Assembly (NCBI GenBank): GCA_002696485.1
Contig: NZTP01000057.1
Span: 1 to 51,316 of the forward strand
From: Altibacter sp.
Lineage (GTDB): Bacteria; Bacteroidota; Bacteroidia; Flavobacteriales; Flavobacteriaceae
DNA: 51,316 bases
Direction: 5' to 3'
Positions within the stretch are counted from its first letter, which is position 1. The number at the start of each line of letters is the position of its first letter. Made by a program: the position numbers and the translations under genes. The notes beneath the pieces are model-generated. The model did not search any database, was not told the origin of the DNA, and saw nothing but the letters and a program-made list of their open reading frames with translations. Positions 34,706 through 42,746 of this stretch are shown here, piece after piece.

Positions 34706-35101
34706 TTATAATAAGAAGGGTTCTAGAATTCCTAACATGCTTTTGGATAGCGTTTTGATCTCCACCGTAGCATTTAGATAGTCTTTTAAGTTGTTGAGGT
34801 CTGACTTGTTCTTGACGACACTAAACCCGGATTTATAATCACTAAAGGTTCGTTCTTCAATGGATTTGTCCAATATCACAAAAATACTGGCATGTCTCGA
34901 ATCTTCTTTGATAAGATCGAACAGCGGACCTATCACTTCCTTTTTTCCTTCTAAAACCTGAAGAAAATTACCGTCAAGGTACAACAGTATACCGGTGATA
35001 TTTAAGGAGTGGTTTTTGCGCTGCGTGGTCTCGAACAATTCCTCAATGTCCTTGAGATCAAGATGAGGGACTTTATTGCTCAAATAGCAAATTGTATGCA
35101 T
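34706..35101 (-). CDS. BLUF-domain blue-light photoreceptor, copy 2
   Basis: A 131-aa BLUF protein clearly paralogous to its neighbour. The triad is Tyr6 ('HTICYLSNK'), Asn30 and Gln48 ('NITGILLYLDGNFLQVLEG'). The Trp and Met positions are again Tyr89 and Ser91 ('FSDYKSGF'). It has the same short length and C-terminal helical tail, without an output domain. The start is ATG at 35101. The gene begins just beyond the rpoD terminator, so it probably has its own promoter; TATATTTA lies in that terminator's T-run on the coding strand. The duplication is old, since the DNA is well diverged. Confidence 0.9.
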   Translation of the reverse strand: MHTICYLSNKVPHLDLKDIEELFETTQRKNHSLNITGILLYLDGNFLQVLEGKKEVIGPLFDLIKEDSRHASIFVILDKSIEERTFSDYKSGFSVVKNKSDLNNLKDYLNATVEIKTLSKSMLGILEPFLL

Positions 35102-35133
35102 GTGTGGTTAGAAAGGTTGTTGAGGTAAATATA

Positions 35134-35163
35134 TAAAAAAACCTCCGGTAATCAGCCGGAGGT
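35134..35163 (-). terminator. Terminator after rpoD
   Basis: ACCTCCGG (35141-35148) and CCGGAGGT (35156-35163) pair around a 7-base loop. On the minus strand a run of seven T follows the stem. It separates rpoD from the BLUF genes. Confidence 0.85.
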
Positions 35164-35224
35164 CATTCATCAATCAAAAAACGAACAGTTATTTTTAACT
35201 GTAAGTTATCTTTATAGGATACGC

Positions 35225-36088
35225 TTATCCCAAATACGTTTTCAATATCTTACTTCTGGAAGTATGCTTTAAACGACGTATCGCTTTTTCCTTGATCTGT
35301 CGAACACGTTCACGAGTTAGATCAAAGGTTTCGCCAATCTCTTCCAGGGTCATAGGGTGTTGATCTCCTAAGCCAAAATACAGACGGATCACATCGGCCT
35401 CTCTTGGCGTAAGAGTTTCCAGAGCACGCTCTATTTCAGTTCTTAGTGATTCATGCAATAAGGAACGGTCGGGGTTCGGGGATTCTCCACTCCGCAATAC
35501 ATCATACAAATTGGAGTCTTCTCCTTCCACCAAAGGGGCATCCATCGATACGTGACGGCCCGAATTCTTCATGGATTCTTTCACATCGTTGATCGTCATG
35601 TCCAATTCCTTGGCAATTTCTTCGGCCGAAGGCGGGCGTTCATGTGCTTGCTCCAAAAAGGCAAACGTCTTGTTGATCTTGTTGATGCTGCCAATCTTGT
35701 TCAATGGCAGACGAACAATACGAGATTGCTCAGCCAAGGCTTGTAAGATCGACTGGCGAATCCACCAAACAGCATACGAAATAAATTTAAAACCACGCGT
35801 TTCATCAAAACGCTGCGCGGCTTTGATAAGACCGAGGTTCCCTTCATTAATAAGATCGGGTAGGGTTAATCCCTGATTTTGATATTGCTTTGCTACCGAT
35901 ACAACAAAACGTAGGTTCGCTTTGGTCAACTTCTCCAAAGCACGTTGATCCCCCGCTTTTATACGTTGTGCCAACTCTACTTCTTCGTCTGCGGTAATTA
36001 AGTCAACTTTTCCAATCTCCTGAAGGTACTTGTCTAAAGAAGCGGTTTCCCGGTTGGTGACCTGCTTCGTAATTTTAAGTTGTCTCAT
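35225..36088 (-). CDS. rpoD: Primary RNA polymerase sigma factor (sigma-70/SigA type)
   Basis: A 287-aa factor. Region 1.2 is '[20 protein letters not shown]', region 2 '[20 protein letters not shown]' to '[20 protein letters not shown]', region 3 '[20 protein letters not shown]', and region 4 '[20 protein letters not shown]'-like ('[19 protein letters not shown]') with '[20 protein letters not shown]'. It lacks region 1.1 and the non-conserved insert, as is usual for the Bacteroidota housekeeping factor that reads TTG/TAnnTTTG promoters. An AGGAG lies just upstream of the ATG, unusual in this phylum. An independent terminator follows. Confidence 0.96.
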   Translation of the reverse strand: MRQLKITKQVTNRETASLDKYLQEIGKVDLITADEEVELAQRIKAGDQRALEKLTKANLRFVVSVAKQYQNQGLTLPDLINEGNLGLIKAAQRFDETRGFKFISYAVWWIRQSILQALAEQSRIVRLPLNKIGSINKINKTFAFLEQAHERPPSAEEIAKELDMTINDVKESMKNSGRHVSMDAPLVEGEDSNLYDVLRSGESPNPDRSLLHESLRTEIERALETLTPREADVIRLYFGLGDQHPMTLEEIGETFDLTRERVRQIKEKAIRRLKHTSRSKILKTYLG

Positions 36089-36210
36089 TTAAGGTGTCTC
36101 CTGTATTACTAAGTTAAATTTGCTTGTGCATTAGGTTATACGTAACAAAACGTAAAAATGTTACAAAAGCGTGTAAATTAATTTTATAAAATGTGTGGAA
36201 GGTTTTTTTT

Positions 36211-36310
36211 GGGCATTTCCCGGCTGCGACCGCACCACGGGACCGCGCTATCCGCTTTAGCTCCCCCTACTTCGCAGGGAGAGGCTGCCGCTGCTATCGC
36301 TAATGCGGAT
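36211..36310. repeat. GC-rich structured intergenic element
   Basis: About 100 bases, far more GC-rich than the AT-rich spacers on either side, beginning GGGCATTTCCCGG and ending GCTGCTATCGCTAATGCG. It contains internal complementary blocks, such as GCATT/AATGC at its two ends (36213-36217 and 36301-36305) and CTCCC/GGGAG. Its wording (GGGC..., 'GCGCTATCCGCTTTAGCTC') resembles dispersed intergenic elements I recall from flavobacterial genomes. No coding frame. It may be a mobile repeat or a folded RNA at the 3' end of the HTH gene. Confidence 0.5.
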
Positions 36311-36320
36311 TTTTAATCGG

Positions 36321-37289
36321 TCAATTAAAATCCAACAGCTGCTTCGAGTCGATCCATTGCTCCAACGCACTTATTTTGGAATACAACGAATTAAAAAAGC
36401 GATGCTGCTCCTTTTCGCCGGCAGTATTCAACAATTTCGAATGCTGTAATTGTTTGTTCAAATATTCCGATGCCTGTTCGCAAAACAGGACATCGCCGGT
36501 GCTAACATAAGACAACAGGGTAAACGGAACGAACACTCTATTTCCTTTTGGAGTGTTCACCAACACATTGTTATTCATTAGCAAAAGTTCATTGAAATAC
36601 AACGTATATCCTTTGGCCCCATCGGCTATTTTTCCATGAAGATGCTTCAGTAAGCCTCGTAATTCATTACATATTTGCTTTGCATCGGAAACCGATACGA
36701 GACCGGCTTCGTAATAAAAGTGGATCTGTTTTAACGTGCTATTTATAGTGGTGGTGTCCCAGATCTCGGTGGTGCTGACCGATTCATACAAATCTCCGAG
36801 TCGCTTGGCAGATCTCAATACATCCAGCCCGGGATGAAAACTTTCAAAAGGAATGTCATGAAACCGGGGATGTAGCAACTTCAACCATACGTATATTTTG
36901 AACTTGGCCAACAAAGTACCGGTAAGGGTATAGAAAAGAGGGAGGTCCTTAGCGGAGTAGGTAAGGGAACTTTCGGGATGAGCGAGCAAGGGAGCTAAAG
37001 ACGCATACGAATTTTCAAAATAGTGATGCAATTCGCTTTCCGAAGCTATCGTAGCGGTCTTGCTCATAATAACCCGCTCAGGATCCTGCGCAATATACAG
37101 CTGATCTAAAGAAATTGAAAAATGTTTTGCCAATATGATACTTTCTTCTAAGGAGAGTTTGGCTTTCAAACTGGTGCGTCGATGCGCTGCATCATAGCTT
37201 ATGTCCAACAGCATTGCTACGGTATCCAGTAATGAAGTGCCTGCCTCCAATTTCGAGGCGATCTCAGAAAAGAGGTTTTCCTGCATCAT
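36321..37289 (-). CDS. HTH-domain regulator with large helical C-terminal domain
   Basis: A 322-aa soluble protein. Residues ~5-65 ('LFSEIASKLEAGTSLLDTVA', 'LLDISYDAAHRRTSLKAKLS', 'LEESIILAKHFSISLDQLY') have the repeat of an XRE/BetR-like helix-turn-helix. The remaining ~250 residues are mainly helical and hydrophobic-patterned ('YAGL'-like 'FHYEAGLVSVSDAKQICNEL' region), without a known enzyme motif. The start is ATG 37289 or 37286. It is divergent from an outer-membrane protein gene with a 112-base spacer, so it may control it. The ligand is unknown and the family is only loosely recognised. Confidence 0.75.
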   Translation of the reverse strand: MMQENLFSEIASKLEAGTSLLDTVAMLLDISYDAAHRRTSLKAKLSLEESIILAKHFSISLDQLYIAQDPERVIMSKTATIASESELHHYFENSYASLAPLLAHPESSLTYSAKDLPLFYTLTGTLLAKFKIYVWLKLLHPRFHDIPFESFHPGLDVLRSAKRLGDLYESVSTTEIWDTTTINSTLKQIHFYYEAGLVSVSDAKQICNELRGLLKHLHGKIADGAKGYTLYFNELLLMNNNVLVNTPKGNRVFVPFTLLSYVSTGDVLFCEQASEYLNKQLQHSKLLNTAGEKEQHRFFNSLYSKISALEQWIDSKQLLDFN

Positions 37290-37369
37290 AATACATCAAT
37301 AATTGCGAAAAACGCAAAAAATAAAAGTGTGGGTTGTGAATATACTTTAAATAATTGTGATATAAGCAA

Positions 37370-37377
37370 TAAGTTTG
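37370..37377 (+). promoter_or_regulatory. -7 element for the outer-membrane protein gene
   Basis: TAAGTTTG matches TAnnTTTG, 24 bases before the ATG at 37402. No well-spaced TTG is seen upstream, as expected for an activator-dependent promoter. Confidence 0.45.
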
Positions 37378-37401
37378 ATCATATTTTTAAATTAAACTTT
37401 T

Positions 37402-38040
37402 ATGAAGTATATAATAAGTGCAGCTTTATTCTTTCTAGCTAACCTGGGAATCGCACAGGAGAATGTTTCGGTTGTAGAAAGAAACAATTTGGACCATTGG
37501 GAATTGGCAAACATATTTTCAGTAGAAGTAAACCGTTTTATGCCTATAGGTAATCTTTCAGAAACTTTAAAACCCGGTGTGGGGTTCGGGTTGTACGCAG
37601 GATTCCCTGTAGATCATCGCACGCGAATTGATATAGGAACTTCGGTCTTCTTTCCGGTCACCAAACACCCCATTCAATATACCACAGACGAGGGTGTAGA
37701 GGAGGGAGGAGCGTCGTTAAGCGGCACTATCGGGATTTGGGCCACCCGGGTAAAACGATTGGGGCGCTCGTGGTATTGGGACACTAGGGCTGGGACGGGA
37801 CTGGGCTTTTTTCAAACCGATATAGAAACCGGAAAACCGGCAGACGCAAACGATACGGTGTATGGTTCGGAAACGGTGTTTCTAAGTGTCGGGACCGCAT
37901 TTAGAACCCCGATATTTAATGAGAACATTGGTGTCAAAATCGACTATTTTTTAGTGCCCTATAATCTTTTTACCAAGCACTTGCCTTCCGATTTTGGGAT
38001 GCAGTACGTCACTGTGGGGCTTATTTATGGATTCAAATAA
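37402..38040 (+). CDS. Small outer-membrane beta-barrel protein
   Basis: A 212-aa protein with a signal peptide of about 18 residues (MKYIISAALFFLANLGIA, cut before QENVS). The mature part alternates polar and hydrophobic residues in strands ('GFGLYAGFPVDHRTRIDIGT', 'GASLSGTIGIWATRVKRLG', 'MQYVTVGLIYGFK'), and ends on an aromatic as outer-membrane barrels do. The family is not recognised; OmpW/porin-like fold is an inference. It is divergent from the HTH regulator and converges with pnp across a shared hairpin. Confidence 0.75.
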   Translation: MKYIISAALFFLANLGIAQENVSVVERNNLDHWELANIFSVEVNRFMPIGNLSETLKPGVGFGLYAGFPVDHRTRIDIGTSVFFPVTKHPIQYTTDEGVEEGGASLSGTIGIWATRVKRLGRSWYWDTRAGTGLGFFQTDIETGKPADANDTVYGSETVFLSVGTAFRTPIFNENIGVKIDYFLVPYNLFTKHLPSDFGMQYVTVGLIYGFK

Positions 38041-38064
38041 AAAACGCCTCCATAGTTGGAGGCG
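38041..38064 (-). terminator. Bidirectional terminator, pnp / outer-membrane protein
   Basis: CGCCTCCA (38045-38052) and TGGAGGCG (38057-38064) with a TAGT loop. The minus strand continues with T residues, so it best serves pnp. Confidence 0.8.
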
Positions 38065-38092
38065 CTCTTATTTATTAAGGGATCAATAAAAT

Positions 38093-40330
38093 TTAATCTC
38101 TTTTACGATCTCTATTTCTATTGTCACGTCCGCGATTGTCACGTCCTCTGTCCTTATTGTCAGATCGTGGAGGTCGTTCTTTAAACCCTTCAGGTTTTGG
38201 TAACAATGCTTTGCGGGATACTTTATCTTTCCGTGTTCTTGGATCGACCCCAAAATATTTCACATCAAAAACATCACCCATGTTCACTACATCGCTCACA
38301 TTTTCGGTGCGTTCCCACGCCAATTCAGAAACGTGTAACAGAACTTCGTTGCCCGGTGCTTCGGTGTATTCAACTACAGCGCCAAAATCTAACATTTTGA
38401 TCACTTTCACCTCATATACACTTCCTACTTCAGGCTTGAAAGTAAGGGAGTCGATCTTAGCTAATACTGCATCAATTCCCTCCTGACTGGTTCCTAGAAT
38501 CTCAACGATTCCTTCTTCAGTAACAGGATCTTCATTGATAACAATGGTGGTCTTTGTTGCTTTTTGCAATTCCTGGATCACCTTTCCACCGGGACCTATC
38601 AAGGCACCAATATATTCGTTCGGGATGGTCACCGTCACCATTTTCGGCGCGTGCGGCTTCACATCTTCGTTAGGTGTTGCAATGGTTTCGGTCAATTTCT
38701 CCAGGATGTGTAGACGCCCTTTAGCTGCTTGTTTTAGTGCATTCACAAGAATTTCATACGACAATCCTTTTACTTTAATGTCCATTTGACAGGCTGTAAT
38801 CCCATCGGCAGTTCCGGTTACCTTAAAGTCCATATCACCCAAATGATCTTCGTCACCAAGAATATCGGACAAGACGGCGTATTTTCCGGAATCTCCGTCG
38901 GAGATAAGCCCCATGGCAATACCCGAAACAGGTTTCTTCAATTGTACCCCTGCATCCATTAATGCCATAGTACCACTACAAACAGTTGCCATAGACGAAG
39001 AACCATTAGATTCTAACACTTCGGCTACCACACGTACGGTATAGGGGCAATCTGCAGGGATCATTCCTTTTAAGGCACGTTGTGCCAAATTCCCATGACC
39101 GATCTCTCGTCGCGAGGTTCCACGAATAGGTCTTGCTTCTCCTGTCGAGAACGGCGGGAAATTATAGTGTAAATAGAATGTTTCTTCACCTTCAAACGAA
39201 GGCATATCAATCTGGTTCGCCTCTCTTGAAGTCCCCAAGGTAACTGTTGCCAGCGCCTGTGTTTCCCCACGGGTAAAGATCGCAGAACCGTGTGTGGAAG
39301 GTAGGTAATCTACTTCACACCAAATAGGTCTGATCTCGTCGGTCTTTCTTCCGTCCAAGCGCAATCCTTCATTTAAGGTTAGATCTCGAACCGCGGCCTT
39401 TTCGGCCTGATAATAATATCGCGAAATAAGATCTCCATAGTCTTCTAATTCTTCTTCAGAAAAAGAAGCCTTTACTTCTTCCTTGATCGCATCGAACGCA
39501 GCACTGCGTTCATGCTTAGAGGAACCTGCCTTTGCAATGGCATACACTTTATCGTAAGACATCTCATGAATTTTCTTGGCAAGTCCTTCATCTTCACGTT
39601 CGGGTTCGTACTCGCGTACTTCTTTCTTGCCAAAAGCTTCTGCCAAACGTACCTGTGCAGCACATTGTTCTTTAATGGCGTCATGCGCGAACTTAATGGC
39701 TTCCACCATTTCTTCTTCTGAAATTTCTTTCATTTCGCCCTCTACCATCATAACTGAATCTGCAGAGGCACCGATCACCATATCAATATCACTCGCGTCC
39801 AGTTGTGCACGTGTCGGGTTAATGATAAATTTACCATCCACACGGCCTACACGTACTTCGGAAATAGGACATTCAAAAGGGAAATCGGATAACTGAATGG
39901 CTGCTGAAGCTGCCAATCCGGCCATGGCATCCGGCATCACATCGTCGTCATGAGACATGAGTTGGATCATCACCTGTGTTTCAGCATGATAGTCTTTTGG
40001 AAATAGAGGACGTAACACTCGGTCAACCAAACGCATGGTCAATACCTCTCCATCGCTGGGACGTGCCTCCCTTTTAAAGAATCCGCCCGGGTAGCGCCCG
40101 GATGCGGCAAATTTTTCACGATAATCTACCGTGAGGGGTAAAAAATCTACGTCGCTTTGTTTGTAGTTGGAAACAACCGTACATAACAACATACATTTTC
40201 CCGATTGTACAACAACAGAACCATGGGCCTGTTTTGCTAATTTTCCGGTTTCAATAGAGATCTCTCTACCGTCGCCAAGGTCTATGACCTCTTTAAATAC
40301 TTTAGGTATCATTTGTTTTTCATTTTCCAC
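38093..40330 (-). CDS. pnp: Polynucleotide phosphorylase
   Basis: A 745-aa 3'-5' phosphorolytic exoribonuclease, trimeric core of RNA turnover. Two RNase PH domains (about 10-230 '[20 protein letters not shown]', '[20 protein letters not shown]', and about 320-560 '[20 protein letters not shown]', '[20 protein letters not shown]') are followed by a KH domain ('[20 protein letters not shown]') and an S1 domain ('[20 protein letters not shown]'). A 25-residue tail of Arg/Asp/Asn repeats ends the protein and is likely an RNA-binding extension. The start may be ATG 40330 or the sixth-codon-later ATG at 40312 ([13 protein letters not shown]). It is downstream of rpsO, the classic pairing. Confidence 0.97.
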   Translation of the reverse strand: MENEKQMIPKVFKEVIDLGDGREISIETGKLAKQAHGSVVVQSGKCMLLCTVVSNYKQSDVDFLPLTVDYREKFAASGRYPGGFFKREARPSDGEVLTMRLVDRVLRPLFPKDYHAETQVMIQLMSHDDDVMPDAMAGLAASAAIQLSDFPFECPISEVRVGRVDGKFIINPTRAQLDASDIDMVIGASADSVMMVEGEMKEISEEEMVEAIKFAHDAIKEQCAAQVRLAEAFGKKEVREYEPEREDEGLAKKIHEMSYDKVYAIAKAGSSKHERSAAFDAIKEEVKASFSEEELEDYGDLISRYYYQAEKAAVRDLTLNEGLRLDGRKTDEIRPIWCEVDYLPSTHGSAIFTRGETQALATVTLGTSREANQIDMPSFEGEETFYLHYNFPPFSTGEARPIRGTSRREIGHGNLAQRALKGMIPADCPYTVRVVAEVLESNGSSSMATVCSGTMALMDAGVQLKKPVSGIAMGLISDGDSGKYAVLSDILGDEDHLGDMDFKVTGTADGITACQMDIKVKGLSYEILVNALKQAAKGRLHILEKLTETIATPNEDVKPHAPKMVTVTIPNEYIGALIGPGGKVIQELQKATKTTIVINEDPVTEEGIVEILGTSQEGIDAVLAKIDSLTFKPEVGSVYEVKVIKMLDFGAVVEYTEAPGNEVLLHVSELAWERTENVSDVVNMGDVFDVKYFGVDPRTRKDKVSRKALLPKPEGFKERPPRSDNKDRGRDNRGRDNRNRDRKRD

Positions 40331-40379
40331 AAGCCCAAGACCACTGCATGGGAGCTGTGTGGGGTTACTAAATGGTCAA

Positions 40380-40396
40380 CGACCGGCTATCGGTCG
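40380..40396 (-). promoter_or_regulatory. Hairpin in the pnp leader
   Basis: CGACCG and CGGTCG pair around a 5-base loop about 50 bases upstream of the pnp start. A short ACAAC-type repeat stretch (minus strand) precedes it. pnp leaders in other bacteria fold and mediate autoregulation; the same role here is inferred. Confidence 0.4.
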
Positions 40397-40495
40397 CGTT
40401 GTTGTTGTGTTGTTGTGGTGACCAATGAAAAACCTAAGGGTAGCTTTTCTATGTGTTTCTGAAGAAATAATTTCAGAAAAAATATAAAAATAAAT

Positions 40496-40517
40496 AAAAA
40501 GGGGCGAAAAGCGCCCC
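40496..40517 (-). terminator. Terminator after rpsO
   Basis: GGGGCG (40501-40506) and CGCCCC (40512-40517). On the minus strand TTTTTATTTATTTT follows. It stands between rpsO and pnp and may allow partial readthrough. Confidence 0.75.
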
Positions 40518-40525
40518 TCTCTGTA

Positions 40526-40795
40526 TTACTTACGTAAACCTAATTCTTTAACGATGGCACGATATCTCAAGATATCCTTTTTCATAAGATAATCTAGGAG
40601 AGAACGACGCTTACCTACCAATTTAACCAAAGAACGCTCTGTATTGTAATCCTTGTGGTTGTTTTTAAGGTGTTTTGTTAAATGTTCGATGCGATACGTG
40701 AATAACGCGATCTGACCTTCGGCAGAACCGGTATCTGTTTTAGATTTTCCGTGTTTTGCAAAGATCTTTTCTTTTTCTTCTGGTGCTAAATACAT
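40526..40795 (-). CDS. rpsO: 30S ribosomal protein S15
   Basis: An 89-aa protein, the exact family length, binding the central domain of 16S rRNA. Recognised by 'KHGKSKTDTGSAEGQIALFT', 'RIEHLTKHLKNNHKDYNTER' and 'LVGKRRSLLDYLMKKDILRY'. A promoter -7 element lies at 40852. The 5' leader of about 50 bases may host S15 autoregulation as known in other bacteria, but no clear pseudoknot can be asserted. Confidence 0.98.
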   Translation of the reverse strand: MYLAPEEKEKIFAKHGKSKTDTGSAEGQIALFTYRIEHLTKHLKNNHKDYNTERSLVKLVGKRRSLLDYLMKKDILRYRAIVKELGLRK

Positions 40796-40851
40796 GCCAA
40801 TATTATTTAAATGATTTTTATGTACCGATGACCGCTTTGGTAATCGAGCGG

Positions 40852-40859
40852 CAAAAGTA
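40852..40859 (-). promoter_or_regulatory. -7 element for rpsO
   Basis: The minus strand reads TACTTTTG, matching TAnnTTTG, 57 bases upstream of the rpsO ATG. Confidence 0.5.
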
Positions 40860-40906
40860 CAAAATCTATTTCTAAATGATCGGGTTCTTACGCAAATTCT
40901 TACAAA

Positions 40907-40937
40907 TTGTGTACGAAATTAAACTTTTTTACGTTTG
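40907..40937 (+). promoter_or_regulatory. Complete housekeeping promoter (TTG-N20-TACGTTTG)
   Basis: TTG at 40907-40909 and TACGTTTG at 40930-40937 are spaced by 20 bases, the Bacteroidota sigma-A layout. The lipoprotein ATG lies 35 bases downstream. This is the best full promoter match noticed in the window. Confidence 0.65.
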
Positions 40938-40971
40938 AATGGTCAACAAATAATAACTCTAAAACAAACGT

Positions 40972-41802
40972 ATGAAAAACCTAACAAAGAAGATCGCCCT
41001 ATTTTCTTGCATCACCACAGCGCTTTTAATGTCGAGTTGTGACACCTCAGACGACAGCGGCACCGTAGATGTAAACTATTCGGCAGAAGATGCCACCCGG
41101 GCAGCACAAGCCGATATTATTGTTGAAAATACCTTGAATATTATGGAGAACGGCTATGTGGAAAATGAAGAGACTAGAAACAGTTCGGTCTCATTCTTTC
41201 CCTCCTGTACTACCATCACGATCACTCCCAACGGGAGCGGCGGTACTATTGTATTGGATTTTGGTACATCCTGCACCTTGAACAACGGAAGTGTGGTTTC
41301 GGGAAAAATTAACTTAGAATATGGTGCCATAGTGGACGGGACCAGAACCATCAACTATTCTTTCGAGAACTATACCTACAATGGCCACGGCGTCGAAGGT
41401 GGTGGCGAGATCGTTCGCGATATCGAGAACGAGAATGGAAATCCTTCCTCTACGGTGAACGAGACGATAACCGTTAGTTTTGAAGGTACCGCAATAACTG
41501 CCACTCGGGTAGGATTGCGCATTGCTGAATGGATCGAAGGGGTAGGAAGCGGTACTTGGACGGACAATGTATATAGCATTACCGGAAACTGGAACACAAC
41601 TTTTTCAAACGGTTTTAGCCGAAGCGGAGAAGTCACCCAACCTCTTATTCGAAAATTGAATTGCTTATATCTGGTAAGCGGTACGCTGGATATCTCTCAA
41701 CAGGCCCTAACCGGAACGCTCGATTTTGGGGATGGTAGCTGTGACAATATAGCGGTCTTCACATTTAACGGACAAGATTACACCATCATCTTAGGACAAT
41801 AA
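40972..41802 (+). CDS. Lipoprotein of unknown function
   Basis: A 276-aa protein with a clear lipoprotein signal (MKNLTKKIALFSCITTALLM, then SSC; acylated Cys at 23) followed by an acidic 'DTSDDSG' linker. The mature part is Thr/Asn/Gly-rich and beta-patterned, with four Cys that could form disulfides ('FPSCTTITI', 'FGTSCTLNNG', 'KLNCLYLVSG', 'GDGSCDNIAVF'). No catalytic motif is recognised. It is a single-gene unit with its own promoter and terminator, converging with accD. It is probably an outer-membrane or periplasm-facing lipoprotein. Confidence 0.8.
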   Translation: MKNLTKKIALFSCITTALLMSSCDTSDDSGTVDVNYSAEDATRAAQADIIVENTLNIMENGYVENEETRNSSVSFFPSCTTITITPNGSGGTIVLDFGTSCTLNNGSVVSGKINLEYGAIVDGTRTINYSFENYTYNGHGVEGGGEIVRDIENENGNPSSTVNETITVSFEGTAITATRVGLRIAEWIEGVGSGTWTDNVYSITGNWNTTFSNGFSRSGEVTQPLIRKLNCLYLVSGTLDISQQALTGTLDFGDGSCDNIAVFTFNGQDYTIILGQ

Positions 41803-41824
41803 ATCTTCTAATTATGAAAACATT

Positions 41825-41853
41825 AAAAAGCCGCTAAAAAGCGGCTTTTTTTA
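41825..41853. terminator. Bidirectional terminator, lipoprotein gene / accD
   Basis: AAAAAGCCGC (41825-41834) and GCGGCTTTTT (41841-41850) around a 6-base loop. Both strands have flanking T/A runs. Confidence 0.85.
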
Positions 41854-42729
41854 TTAAGCTATCTTGGCTGATTTCTCTCTAAGGGGTCTGTTAAGAATGA
41901 GATCGAGATACAAGTTTATTTTTCGCTTGAGGTCTTTTCGGTGGCTAATAAAGTCTAGAAAACCGTGGTCCAAGACAAATTCTGCAGTTTGGAACCCGTC
42001 CGGTAGCTCCTTTCCTGTAGTATCCCGTACCACTCTGGGACCTGCAAAACCGATAAGTGCTCCGGGTTCGCTAATGTTAATATCTCCTAACATGGCAAAA
42101 GAAGCCGTTGTACCTCCGGTAGTAGGATCTGTACATAAAGAAATATAGGGAATCCCAGCTTCTGAAAGTTGAGCTAGTTTGGCACTGGTTTTTGCCAGTT
42201 GCATGAGCGAATAAGCGGCCTCCATCATTCGGGCACCACCACTCTTGGATATGATCATGAATGGAATTTTCTTTTTCAACGAATAATCGGCTGCACGTGC
42301 GATCTTCTCACCCACAACACTTCCCATAGAACCGCCTATAAAACTAAAATCCATACAGGCGATCACAATGTCTTCGCCCATAGACTTCCCTACGGCAGTG
42401 CGAACCGCATCTTTCAATCCGGTCTTGTCCTGAGCCTCTTTCAATCTATCGGTATATTTTTTATTGTCCTCGAATTTGAGTGGGTCTTTTGATGCTAGAT
42501 TCTTATCGAGTTCCTTAAATTTATTGTCGTCGAAGAGGATCTCAAAATATTCCTTGCTTCCAATTCGAACGTGGTAGCCGTCCTCCGGACTTACATAATA
42601 GTTTGCTTCGAGTTCGTCGGAATCTACAATTTTCCCTGTGGGAGATTTATACCAAAGACCTTTTGGAACATCTTTTTTCTCTTCCGTTGGGGTTTGAATC
42701 CCCTTTTTTGTTCTTTTAAACCAAGACAT
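41854..42729 (-). CDS. accD: Acetyl-CoA carboxylase carboxyltransferase subunit beta, zinc-ribbon ligands lost
   Basis: A 291-aa subunit that, with AccA, transfers CO2 from biotin to acetyl-CoA, the first step of fatty-acid synthesis. The crotonase-like core is intact: '[20 protein letters not shown]', '[20 protein letters not shown]', '[17 protein letters not shown]', 'IGFAGPRVV'. The N-terminal zinc ribbon, normally C-x2-C...C-x2-C, reads 'WYKSPTGKI' and 'YVSPEDGYH', with Ser29, Gly32, Ser47 and Asp50 in place of the four Cys. The fold stretch itself is kept. It follows fbaA by 17 bases on the same strand, probably one operon. Confidence 0.96.
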   Translation of the reverse strand: MSWFKRTKKGIQTPTEEKKDVPKGLWYKSPTGKIVDSDELEANYYVSPEDGYHVRIGSKEYFEILFDDNKFKELDKNLASKDPLKFEDNKKYTDRLKEAQDKTGLKDAVRTAVGKSMGEDIVIACMDFSFIGGSMGSVVGEKIARAADYSLKKKIPFMIISKSGGARMMEAAYSLMQLAKTSAKLAQLSEAGIPYISLCTDPTTGGTTASFAMLGDINISEPGALIGFAGPRVVRDTTGKELPDGFQTAEFVLDHGFLDFISHRKDLKRKINLYLDLILNRPLREKSAKIA

Positions 42730-42746
42730 ATTATATTGGGTTTCGT

